A stretch of 20,222 nucleotides of DNA from Lachnoclostridium sp. UBA1434 (GTDB lineage: Bacteria; Bacillota; Clostridia; Lachnospirales; Lachnospiraceae), in NCBI GenBank assembly GCA_002329645.1, contig DCTS01000011.1, forward strand, positions 1 to 20,222. Direction: 5' to 3'. The notes beneath the pieces were generated by a model. The model saw only the letters and a program-made list of their open reading frames with translations. It was not told where the DNA came from and did no database searches. Of the stretch, positions 13,323 to 20,222 are shown piece after piece. How positions within the stretch are numbered: the stretch's first letter is position 1; the number at the start of each line of letters is the position of its first letter. Position numbers and translations under genes: made by a program.

Positions 13323-15407
13323 TTATCCGGCAAATGCTTCGTTCAAGTCCTCGCATCCTTTCAGGACAAATCTTGAATCAAGTATTATCGGTAAAACTGT
13401 TCCGTCCTTTTGGTGAACTGATATCTCGGCTATCTCATCATAGGGCAGGGTTATATCGGTATGACAGTTAAAGTAGGCTTTCCCGGGATCGGTTCTGCGC
13501 CGGGAGGATATTTCGTTTTCCCTGGCAATAACCTCCTTGCCGTCCGGATTATAAATCCTGACCTCCTCCATCATCTTATAGCATGTATCGCCTACGGCAA
13601 AATGCGGCCCGGTCTTTTCGGCTATCAGAATCGGAAAGCGTGCAGCAATATCATATTTTCTGCCCAGCATATATGCAGTGGTATTGGTGCCGATGGCAAA
13701 TTCTCCGAGCGGCAGGGTATCATGATTGTACATCAGATTCTCCCTGATAAAATCCCTGCACCTTTCAGAATCCGAAAAATTAGAGCAGGAGTAATCCGTA
13801 ATCATACCATCGGTAAAGACAAGCTTAAGATCCCTGTATTCCAGACCATGCAGGTGTATCCGGGGAACATGCAGCACACCGTTGGTACCCTTAAGCACGG
13901 GGGATGTGAATACCTCCCCCAGCGGAATATTCACGTCGGCAACACAGTTTTCAAAATTGGTTTCCTTGTTTTTATCCTTTAAGTCATGGAGCTTAACCAT
14001 TATATCGGTCCGGCTGGCTCCCCTGCCTTTTATTCTTACGTATTCGCCGGAATCCAGGACATCAATTATCTTTTGCTGAATATTGCGGTACAGATCATTA
14101 TCCAGGGTATTGACCTTTACCGTCTCATCAAATATGGCTTCAAAGTCCCTGCCTATCTCAGGTATTGGATAGGATATTATGGTAAAGGACTGCTCATCGA
14201 TTTTATAGTACTTTTCTACAAGCATTTCTTCCCTGCTATTAAACTCAACATAAAGCTTTTGCTGGCGTTTGTCCAAATGTATGGCTTCCTTTTTATTCTC
14301 CGGAGAGAACAGTTCCTCGCCATATACCTCCATTACGGCAGGCCCTCCATAGACAGGGGCAATATCCTTATAATACTCCAATGATGACCTCCTGCATTCA
14401 ATCATCCTTTCCATCAGCCTCCTGTCAAAAAAGAGGCCTATGTCAAATCTGTGGTCATAATCATACTGCCTGTTGGGGCTGGTGGAATGATAACCGATTT
14501 TTAAGTGCTGCTTTTTGTTAATCACGTTTACGGCAGCACGATAAATGGTTACATCAAGTCCAAGTCTTTTAAAGTTTTCGATTGCACAGCGCACCACCCT
14601 TTCAAATCCCAGGCGGTATCTGATATTAACAACCGACTTTTTTCCGATGTCAAGTACGTATACCTCGAAGCCGCGCCTGTAACCCTCCGTAAAGGTGTCT
14701 GCCATCGCCTGTATACTGCTCTCCGGCATATTATTAAGATATTCAGCGGTCTTTATCTCGTTATCCGTTATGTATTCTCCGAAAAGGTACAGATATTTTA
14801 TGTCCGACAAATCACTGGTTGTAATGATATCCCTGGCAAAGGAATCCTTCGTATCGAGCGAGCCCCTTGCACGCATAAATACAAAGATGCTGCTGTAATC
14901 ATACAGGAAATCATAAACAGCCCTCTTTACATCCTTGCTGATAAATTCGCCGCCCTGCTCATAATAATTATAGACCTCTATCAAAAGCTCAAGATAAATT
15001 GTCAGCTCATAAAGCCTTTTTTCATATGCGTATACTATTATTGACCTTAATTCCGTATAAAGGAAGGACAACAGCTTGCCATGCTTGCTCCCGAGCCTTT
15101 CACAGGCATAGGAAGGATTGGCATAGCTTAAGCTGTAATTCAAACCGGCTATATCTTCATACAATGCACTGTTAAGTGCCTTTAGCTCTTTAAGCTCCAG
15201 CTTTTCAAGCTGCCCGGACCTTACCATTTCATATATACGTGCCGCCATAAGCGAAAATGAAGCCATCCGGCAAAAGTAATCCCTGTAAGGCTCCCTTACG
15301 GTTTCCTCGTTTTCCATCAAACGAATACGCTGTATTGCAAGATTGTACCTTTCGATTATTTCTTCGTCCTCTAAAATTAAGTCGTTTATATTCATAAGCT
15401 CAGTCAT
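13323..15407 (-). CDS. M29-like metallo-aminopeptidase with long N-terminal extension
   Basis: This 694-residue protein is about 280 residues longer than typical M29 aminopeptidases (roughly 370-415). The C-terminal part from about residue 245 looks like M29. Candidate metal ligands are E498 in GEVFTSP, E569 in LGEFAIGTN, H602 in GPHFAVGD, and H649/D651 in CHTD, with E597 and Y610 nearby. Order and spacing resemble the family. The first 240 residues are helix-rich, with many Tyr and charged residues, and I recognise no domain there. There is no signal peptide, so it is probably cytoplasmic. The start overlaps the previous stop as ATGA; GGAGG abuts the ATG, so initiation may rely on coupling or use the Met at residue 5 (15395). 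Its operon partners are a VanZ-like protein, a small membrane protein and an ABC exporter. Confidence 0.78.
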   Translation of the reverse strand: MTELMNINDLILEDEEIIERYNLAIQRIRLMENEETVREPYRDYFCRMASFSLMAARIYEMVRSGQLEKLELKELKALNSALYEDIAGLNYSLSYANPSYACERLGSKHGKLLSFLYTELRSIIVYAYEKRLYELTIYLELLIEVYNYYEQGGEFISKDVKRAVYDFLYDYSSIFVFMRARGSLDTKDSFARDIITTSDLSDIKYLYLFGEYITDNEIKTAEYLNNMPESSIQAMADTFTEGYRRGFEVYVLDIGKKSVVNIRYRLGFERVVRCAIENFKRLGLDVTIYRAAVNVINKKQHLKIGYHSTSPNRQYDYDHRFDIGLFFDRRLMERMIECRRSSLEYYKDIAPVYGGPAVMEVYGEELFSPENKKEAIHLDKRQQKLYVEFNSREEMLVEKYYKIDEQSFTIISYPIPEIGRDFEAIFDETVKVNTLDNDLYRNIQQKIIDVLDSGEYVRIKGRGASRTDIMVKLHDLKDKNKETNFENCVADVNIPLGEVFTSPVLKGTNGVLHVPRIHLHGLEYRDLKLVFTDGMITDYSCSNFSDSERCRDFIRENLMYNHDTLPLGEFAIGTNTTAYMLGRKYDIAARFPILIAEKTGPHFAVGDTCYKMMEEVRIYNPDGKEVIARENEISSRRRTDPGKAYFNCHTDITLPYDEIAEISVHQKDGTVLPIILDSRFVLKGCEDLNEAFAG

Positions 15408-15742
15408 CCTCCAAATCCATAAATGTATATTACAATAAAAACAATTATCATTACTCCGTTCAGAATTCCCCCGATAACCGGAAATCTGTAAAACACATCT
15501 CTTTGCTTAAAAGCCTTGCATGACAGGTAGAACCCGAATGCGGCAAGCAAAAGCAGGAAAACACCCGAAAAACCAAGTATAATTCCTCCTTTGCCTCCCA
15601 TGGCCCCGGACACGGAGCTTATTGCTGCAAAGCCCAGGACTGCCAGTATTCCGGTGATTGCAGACCAGATACCTGTTGCGGAATGCTTCCTTCCCGAAAA
15701 GCGGATCATGTCCTTATCCCTTTTTATCTTAAGCTTTTTCAT
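15404..15742 (-). CDS. Small three-helix membrane protein of unknown function
   Basis: This 112-residue protein has a basic N-terminus (KKLKIKRDKDMIRFSGRKH). Three hydrophobic segments follow at about 22-46, 51-73 and 86-109, with a Gly-rich stretch (GAMGGKGG) between the first two. It resembles uncharacterised small membrane proteins that occur in Clostridia, possibly DUF6142-like; I cannot confirm the family. The ATG at 15742 has an AAAGGGGG about 8 nt upstream and lies 4 bp after the vanZ-like stop. The stop overlaps the start of the peptidase gene by 4 nt. Tight packing implies it works with, or at least is produced with, the peptidase. Confidence 0.75.
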   Translation of the reverse strand: MKKLKIKRDKDMIRFSGRKHSATGIWSAITGILAVLGFAAISSVSGAMGGKGGIILGFSGVFLLLLAAFGFYLSCKAFKQRDVFYRFPVIGGILNGVMIIVFIVIYIYGFGG

Positions 15743-15746
15743 TGGA

Positions 15747-16244
15747 TTAACCCCCTTTTCTTCGCTTAAAAAGCTTTAAACATATCCTGTGGTATATGCC
15801 ATAAATAATATATCCAAGTATTCCTCCCAAGCTGTTCAGCAATATGTCATCCACATCAAATATGCCTACCTTTGTCACCATCTGCAGCATTTCAACAGCC
15901 AGGCTGAACAGAATACTCAGCAGCGCAACATATATAAATGAACGGTATTTCTTGCTTAACAGGGGGAGCATAAAGCCAAAGGGGATAAAAGCTGCAACAT
16001 TCCCAAGTATGTTTACAGCAACGCTTTTAAACCCGATGATATCCCTGTATATCAGGAAACGCTTGATCTCCTTTAAAAGCTCAAGATTGTACCTGTAATC
16101 ACTGCTGATATGATCTCTTCCGTACTCTTCACTAAAAAAAAGCAAATATACAAGTACCGCAATATATAAATAAAACAAAAGCCAGCCGGCCCTTATCCAC
16201 CCTCTGCCAGATTCTTTTCTCAAATCCGTCTCTCCATAATACAT
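15747..16244 (-). CDS. VanZ-like membrane protein
   Basis: This membrane protein of up to 165 residues belongs to the VanZ-like family. Its namesake gives low teicoplanin resistance, but most relatives have no known role. Visible motifs are NILGNVAAFIPFGFMLPLL, the AVEMLQ helix and DVDDILLNSLGGILGY, in the family order, with about four to five transmembrane segments. The start is uncertain. The ATG at 16244 has only a weak AAGG upstream, while a TTG at 16223 has GGAGAG 6 nt before it and gives 158 residues; the hydrophobic core is the same either way. It is the first gene of the vanZ-peptidase-ABC operon, read from a promoter about 45-75 bp upstream. Nothing here indicates a van resistance cluster. 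Confidence 0.9.
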   Translation of the reverse strand: MYYGETDLRKESGRGWIRAGWLLFYLYIAVLVYLLFFSEEYGRDHISSDYRYNLELLKEIKRFLIYRDIIGFKSVAVNILGNVAAFIPFGFMLPLLSKKYRSFIYVALLSILFSLAVEMLQMVTKVGIFDVDDILLNSLGGILGYIIYGIYHRICLKLFKRRKGG

Positions 16245-16288
16245 ATTTTTATATGCCTTACCAAATCATTGACATATGTGCTCATATC

Positions 16289-16317
16289 ATTATATAGCAT
16301 ATCCAAAAATCAGTAAA
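16289..16317 (-). promoter_or_regulatory. Promoter of the vanZ-peptidase-ABC operon
   Basis: On the minus strand a perfect TATAAT (16294-16289) is preceded by 17 nt and TTTACT (16317-16312, 4/6 to TTGACA). The start site would lie about 38 nt before the ATG at 16244 and about 60 nt before the alternative TTG. Confidence 0.6.
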
Positions 16318-16353
16318 GCATATAATGGCTCCGTTTCAGGCATAATTAATCAT

Positions 16354-16359
16354 TATAAT
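16354..16359 (+). promoter_or_regulatory. Tentative -10 box of the hydrogenase-like gene
   Basis: TATAAT on the plus strand would place the start site about 20 nt before the TTG start codon. No convincing -35 lies 16-18 nt upstream. Another TATAAT at 16321-16326 is an alternative. Both lie back to back with the divergent vanZ promoter. Confidence 0.35.
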
Positions 16360-16385
16360 AACCCATATGAACCGAGGTGCTGTCT

Positions 16386-17624
16386 TTGAAGACCTTTGAC
16401 GAGCTTTACCATGAACTGCTTGCCGCAACTGTTAAAAATACCGAAGAGGAATATATGGAAAACCTGGATTCCTATGATGCCCATCAGCTGGACTGCCTTC
16501 TGCATCCGAGGAAACACCCTGTCGTATGGCATACTGGAAGCTGCAGCTGCAGAGATGGAGAAGCTTTATGCGTAAAGGTTTGTCCCTTCCATGCAAGGCA
16601 CCCGGATATGTCAGGTGAGATTCAAATAGATGAATCCCTGTGCTCGGGTTGTGCATACTGCATACAGGAATGCAGAGCAAATCATCTTACTGGAAGCAGG
16701 GATGTAATTGAAGTCCTGCGGTCAATCAGGTCCGGCAAAGGCCCTTCATATGCTCTGATTGCCCCCGCTTTCCTCGGCCAGTTCAGTGGCGTTACTCCCG
16801 GAAGGTTAAGAAGCGCCTTTAAGAGAATAGGCTTTGACGGCATGATTGAGGTGGCTCTATTTGCCGATATCCTGACCCTTAAGGAGGCCCTGGAGTTCGA
16901 TGCCAACATAATAACCGAAAGGGATTATCAGCTCACAAGCTGCTGCTGCCCTGTCTGGATAAATATGATAAGAAAAATATACAATGAGCTCATTCCCCAT
17001 GTGCCTCCGGCCGTATCTCCCATGATAGCCAGCGGCCGGGCAGTGAAATATATGCACCCTGATGCACTAACCGTCTTTATAGGCCCCTGCCTTGCAAAAA
17101 AGGCGGAGGCCAGGGAAAAGGACGTAAAGGATGCCATTGACTATGTGCTTACCTTTCAGGAGGTATCCGATATATTCGGTATAATGGATATTGATCCCCT
17201 CAGGATGGAGGAAAGCGAAAAGGACCATTCCTCCCGGGCAGGCAGGATATATGCCAGTACCGGCGGAGTGAGCGAGGCTGTCAGCATGACTCTTGATCGA
17301 ATCAATCCCGACAGAAGGATTAAAATACGCACTAAGCAGGCGGATGGAATTCCGGCCTGCAGAGAACTGATTAATGACATTATATCGGGAAGGGTCCCGG
17401 CCAACTTTTATGAAGGAATGGGTTGTGTGGGAGGCTGTGTCGGGGGTCCGAGAGCTGTCCTGCCTCATGAGGAGGGCTGCTTAAATGTGGAGGAATACGG
17501 CGCAGACGCCACTTATTCCACTCCGATAGATAATCCTTATGTTATTGAACTCCTGCACAGGCTCGGACTTGATACGGTTGAAGGCTTAAGAGATAATAGC
17601 AGTATATTTACCAGAAGCCTGTAG
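16386..17624 (+). CDS. Divergent [FeFe]-hydrogenase-like protein with two N-terminal Fe-S motifs
   Basis: This 412-residue cytoplasmic protein carries a ferredoxin-like front and an iron-hydrogenase large-subunit domain. The first Cys set is atypical (C53, C55, C62, C66-Pro); the second is a classic CxxCxxCxxxC (C86, C89, C92, C96). The H-cluster motifs are recognisable but altered. P1 reads TSCCCPVW (184-191) where standard enzymes have TSCCPxW. P2 reads GPCLAKK (233-239) where MPCxxKK is usual. P3 is EGMGCVGGCVGG (343-354). All four cluster-binding cysteines appear present. The start was set at TTG 16386 because GAGGTG lies 5 nt before it; a GTG at 16377 overlaps that site. No maturase (HydE/F/G) or partner dehydrogenase is in the window. 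It could be a catalytic, sensory or electron-transfer variant (group C/D-like); activity is unproven. Confidence 0.85.
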   Translation: MKTFDELYHELLAATVKNTEEEYMENLDSYDAHQLDCLLHPRKHPVVWHTGSCSCRDGEALCVKVCPFHARHPDMSGEIQIDESLCSGCAYCIQECRANHLTGSRDVIEVLRSIRSGKGPSYALIAPAFLGQFSGVTPGRLRSAFKRIGFDGMIEVALFADILTLKEALEFDANIITERDYQLTSCCCPVWINMIRKIYNELIPHVPPAVSPMIASGRAVKYMHPDALTVFIGPCLAKKAEAREKDVKDAIDYVLTFQEVSDIFGIMDIDPLRMEESEKDHSSRAGRIYASTGGVSEAVSMTLDRINPDRRIKIRTKQADGIPACRELINDIISGRVPANFYEGMGCVGGCVGGPRAVLPHEEGCLNVEEYGADATYSTPIDNPYVIELLHRLGLDTVEGLRDNSSIFTRSL

Positions 17625-17635
17625 ATTATGAAAAA

Positions 17636-17679
17636 GACAATACCCCTGCAGTCTATGATTAGCCTGCAGGGGTATTGTC
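17636..17679. terminator. Bidirectional rho-independent terminator
   Basis: A perfect 16-bp stem (left arm 17636-17651, right arm 17664-17679, core TACCCCTGCAG) surrounds a 12-nt loop between two convergent genes. On the plus strand it is followed by ATATTTTATTC. On the minus strand it is followed by a run of five T. It can therefore serve both the hydrogenase-like gene and the surface protein gene. Confidence 0.93.
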
Positions 17680-17736
17680 ATATTTTATTCGGCAGCGATG
17701 CATATACGGCATCTGTATACCGATATTATTAATTAT

Positions 17737-20222
17737 TTAATTGCCGGTAGGAACTCCCAGCTGGGCCGACATAGCTACGCACTGGTTGCCGCTTAGGTCT
17801 GTTATCCTGTTCTCCAGAATATCTATCCTAAGATATGAATTTGCCATAGGCGTTCCGATTACGAAGATATTCACGCTGTTTCCCGATACCGTAACAGTGT
17901 TTGCGTACTCTATCGGATAGGTTGAGTTTGACATTATCTGTGTTACCCTGACTGTCATCGTACCGGTTATTTCCTCGCTGAATCCCAGGCTTATAGTGCC
18001 GGTGCTCTTGTTATAGCTGATCTGGCCTGTGTAATAGGGCTTCTTGTTATCCTTTAATTCCACATATGTGGTATAGGTATCCATCGGAGAAAGCACTCCG
18101 CCGTAACCCATCAATCCCTTGATGGTTACCGGTCTTTCCACCGTCACATCTATGGAACCGTCTGCTACCGTAAGCACGACTGTTGCTCCGCCGTCTCTCT
18201 GATTCTTTACTACCTCGGCTGAAAGAATCTGCACTCCCGCTATTGAATAATTGCTGACATTTACGGCGGTTGCAAGATCCAGCATATTAGCGAACTCCAG
18301 ATAAATCTGGCTCAGGTTGGTAGAAGACTGGGCTATCAGGTACGGAGGCGGAAGCTGTGACGCTGTTCCTCCCGCATTGCTTATCGAAACCTGGTTTGCC
18401 TGACTCTTATTCCTGAAGTTGTCTATTGCAAAGCCCTGCTCCAATGTAAATATATATTGTCCTGCGAGTGTCATATTGCCGAGCTGCAGCCTTATCTGCT
18501 TTCTATCCGTGGTATCAAGCCTGGTATATGTAATCGTTGCACTCCCTATTTCATCACCCGTGGTCAGCAGCCTGCAGGCGAACACTCCTGATGAATATGC
18601 CGTAGTGACCTCCTCGGTATATGTAAGGGTAAGTACATTCGTTACAGGGTCAAACTCCTGGCTTACCAGGAACGGCAGTGTGGTTTCAGTCGAAAAGCTT
18701 GCCTGAAGGGGCAGCATCTGATTCGCAGTTATATCCGACGGGCTTACATTGTAGCTGTCCCAGTAACCTACATACACGGTCTGAGGTCCGCTTAAGGCCT
18801 GATCCATATCATACAATGTGTAGTTGACCTTCTTCGGATCCAGACTGTCAACAACTCCGTTCATCATTAATCCGTTGTTGCCTATCTTTGCCATACCCGG
18901 ATTACGGATTGACCGGTCAAAGGTTATGGTCAGCCTGTCGTACGCAGTACGTGCCGCAACTAACGGCCTTGCCTGGGGCTTATATGAAGTATCCGTATAA
19001 ACAACTGTTGTCAGTGTATAGCCTGCAGGCCTGTTGCCGGACAGATCCTCAATACCTGAGATGGTGATTGTAAACATCTTGCCGTAATCCGAAGGCGTTA
19101 TCTGTGAAAGGTTAATTGATACCGACTTCTTGTCAGAGCTTATTATGTAATTAAGCGTGTTGTTAAGATAGCTTATAGTTGACTGGTCTGCGGAGGTAGC
19201 ATTGGCCGTTGGCAGCAGCCTGGCATTGGATACCCTAAAGTTAGTAAAGTTAATTGTTTCCGAGAATGGTATGGTATTAACCATTCCGGTATCATCCAAT
19301 ACTGTCGAGAGTACCTGAGGAGCAACCTCGTCAACAAACTTCATCTGCGCATAAAACGGCGTGATTGTTAAGCCGGTCGTTGTTGTTATCTTGTCAGAGA
19401 AATTAATGCCATATACACCGTCAAACATATCCTTGCAGTTAATCGTTAAGGTTTTGCCGTCGGAGGAAAGACTTGCCGTAAGCTCTCCCGGATCCTTGGC
19501 AAGCTTACCCTTAAGGTCATAACCCAATCTTAACTCAATGGAATCCAGCAGCTTCTTATTAGCTCCGATTATCGTTTCCGGCTTAACCGGACTGTCAAAT
19601 ACAACCTTAATTTCGTTGCTGCTTATAATCTCCGCTGATTTCACGGTAGCGGTAGGGGCCACAACCTTAATAATCACCGCATCGTTAACTATACTCTTTT
19701 TAATATCCTCATTGTTGAAGGATTTGACTGCGGTAGCCTTAAGAACCACATAACCCTCCTTAAGAGCAGTAACTATTCCGCTTTGGTCGTCGTCAATCCT
19801 TATGCATCCCGAATCTCCTCCTCCTATGGACCAATAGGTTTTATCCGAGGAGTTTGACGGTACAATGTCACGGTTAAAGTTGAACTTATCCCCGATTGTC
19901 ATCTGGTGGGCTCCCTTAACCTCGGTTGCATTGTTAATCTTTATCCCTGTTGCCGGTACCCTGACAGTTACTGTGCAGGACAGCGTCTTTGTAGTATTGT
20001 TCGGAAGCGTTATCTTACACTTAATCGTTGCTGTTCCGGCGCCCGTGGTGGTAACTATTCCGTTGCTGGACACCCTGGCTACCTTTGAGTTCGATGTTGT
20101 CCATTTGTATTTGCTTCCCGTAACCTTGTCATTTACGTTCAAATCGAACTCTTCCCCTATCCCTTCGAACTCCAGGCTTGTCTTGTTCAAGGTAGGGGTT
20201 GCGGCGCTTGCTGCCGCTGAAT
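17737..20222 (-). CDS. Large secreted Ig-like repeat protein (N-terminus outside window)
   Basis: The 828 visible codons stay open to the right edge, so the true start lies beyond it; an internal TTG at 20190 is not a credible start. The first residues (SAAASAATPT) look like the end of a signal peptide. Two BIG2-type domains follow at about 10-95 and 95-185 (WTTSNSKVARVSSNGIVTT, then SGIVTALKEGYVVLKATA). About six Ig-like modules then repeat every 100-115 residues, each with a strand like IKVVFDSPV, LTITFDRSI, LTLTYTEEV or ISLGFSEEI. These resemble bacterial Ig-like (Big_5-type) modules. No SLH domain, LPxTG motif or C-terminal membrane helix is visible. It may be an S-layer-type or matrix protein, or bind a partner on the surface. 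Function is not known. Confidence 0.82.
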   Translation of the reverse strand, partial: SAAASAATPTLNKTSLEFEGIGEEFDLNVNDKVTGSKYKWTTSNSKVARVSSNGIVTTTGAGTATIKCKITLPNNTTKTLSCTVTVRVPATGIKINNATEVKGAHQMTIGDKFNFNRDIVPSNSSDKTYWSIGGGDSGCIRIDDDQSGIVTALKEGYVVLKATAVKSFNNEDIKKSIVNDAVIIKVVAPTATVKSAEIISSNEIKVVFDSPVKPETIIGANKKLLDSIELRLGYDLKGKLAKDPGELTASLSSDGKTLTINCKDMFDGVYGINFSDKITTTTGLTITPFYAQMKFVDEVAPQVLSTVLDDTGMVNTIPFSETINFTNFRVSNARLLPTANATSADQSTISYLNNTLNYIISSDKKSVSINLSQITPSDYGKMFTITISGIEDLSGNRPAGYTLTTVVYTDTSYKPQARPLVAARTAYDRLTITFDRSIRNPGMAKIGNNGLMMNGVVDSLDPKKVNYTLYDMDQALSGPQTVYVGYWDSYNVSPSDITANQMLPLQASFSTETTLPFLVSQEFDPVTNVLTLTYTEEVTTAYSSGVFACRLLTTGDEIGSATITYTRLDTTDRKQIRLQLGNMTLAGQYIFTLEQGFAIDNFRNKSQANQVSISNAGGTASQLPPPYLIAQSSTNLSQIYLEFANMLDLATAVNVSNYSIAGVQILSAEVVKNQRDGGATVVLTVADGSIDVTVERPVTIKGLMGYGGVLSPMDTYTTYVELKDNKKPYYTGQISYNKSTGTISLGFSEEITGTMTVRVTQIMSNSTYPIEYANTVTVSGNSVNIFVIGTPMANSYLRIDILENRITDLSGNQCVAMSAQLGVPTGN

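Noticed and set aside
15747..16244. Glycopeptide resistance locus
   Set aside because: A VanZ-like protein alone does not define resistance; no vanA/H/X or two-component genes accompany it.
20091..20190. Start of the Ig-like repeat gene at the internal TTG (20190)
   Set aside because: The frame remains open to the window edge, the upstream codons look like a signal peptide end, and no ribosome binding site precedes the TTG.

Overview
The window looks like a piece of chromosome from an anaerobic, low-to-moderate-GC Gram-positive of class Clostridia, most likely Lachnospiraceae. The clues are the McsA/McsB/ClpC stress cluster, strong GGAGG ribosome binding sites throughout, secreted SH3/glucosaminidase and Ig-like proteins, a VanZ protein, and a monomeric [FeFe]-hydrogenase-like protein. 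Family placement is inference from gene content. I see no tRNA, rRNA, CRISPR, transposase or phage gene. Every convincing gene is on the minus strand except the hydrogenase-like gene.

Layout, left to right (transcription mostly runs right to left). 1-3801 is a stress operon read gntR -> mcsA -> mcsB -> clpC, with clpC running off the left edge. The usual first gene, ctsR, is not there. Its place is taken by a short GntR/YtrA-type repressor whose promoter contains a perfect 10-bp inverted repeat lying over the -10 box. 3853-8070 holds two cell-surface genes: a 942-residue SH3-repeat/glucosaminidase protein, then a membrane-anchored protein with a cohesin-like domain. Both carry a closely similar cadherin-like beta-sandwich module. 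Between them a perfect hairpin has a consensus -35 box in its loop. 8480-10810 is purM-purD, with its own extended -10 promoter and a long hairpin downstream.

10954-16244 is a second operon: vanZ-like -> small membrane protein -> M29-type metallopeptidase with a long N-terminal extension -> ABC ATPase -> ABC permease. It is driven from a promoter near 16290-16317. 16386-17624 (plus strand) encodes the divergent [FeFe]-hydrogenase-like protein. It ends at a perfect 16-bp bidirectional terminator shared with the convergent last gene. 17737 to the right edge is a very large secreted protein with two BIG2 domains followed by about six Ig-like repeats. Its N-terminus lies outside the window.

The best candidates for something undescribed are the GntR-for-CtsR replacement in the protein-arginine-kinase/ClpC operon, the divergent hydrogenase with an altered H-cluster motif, the extended M29 peptidase with its VanZ/ABC partners, and the glucosaminidase/cohesin-like pair joined by a shared module.
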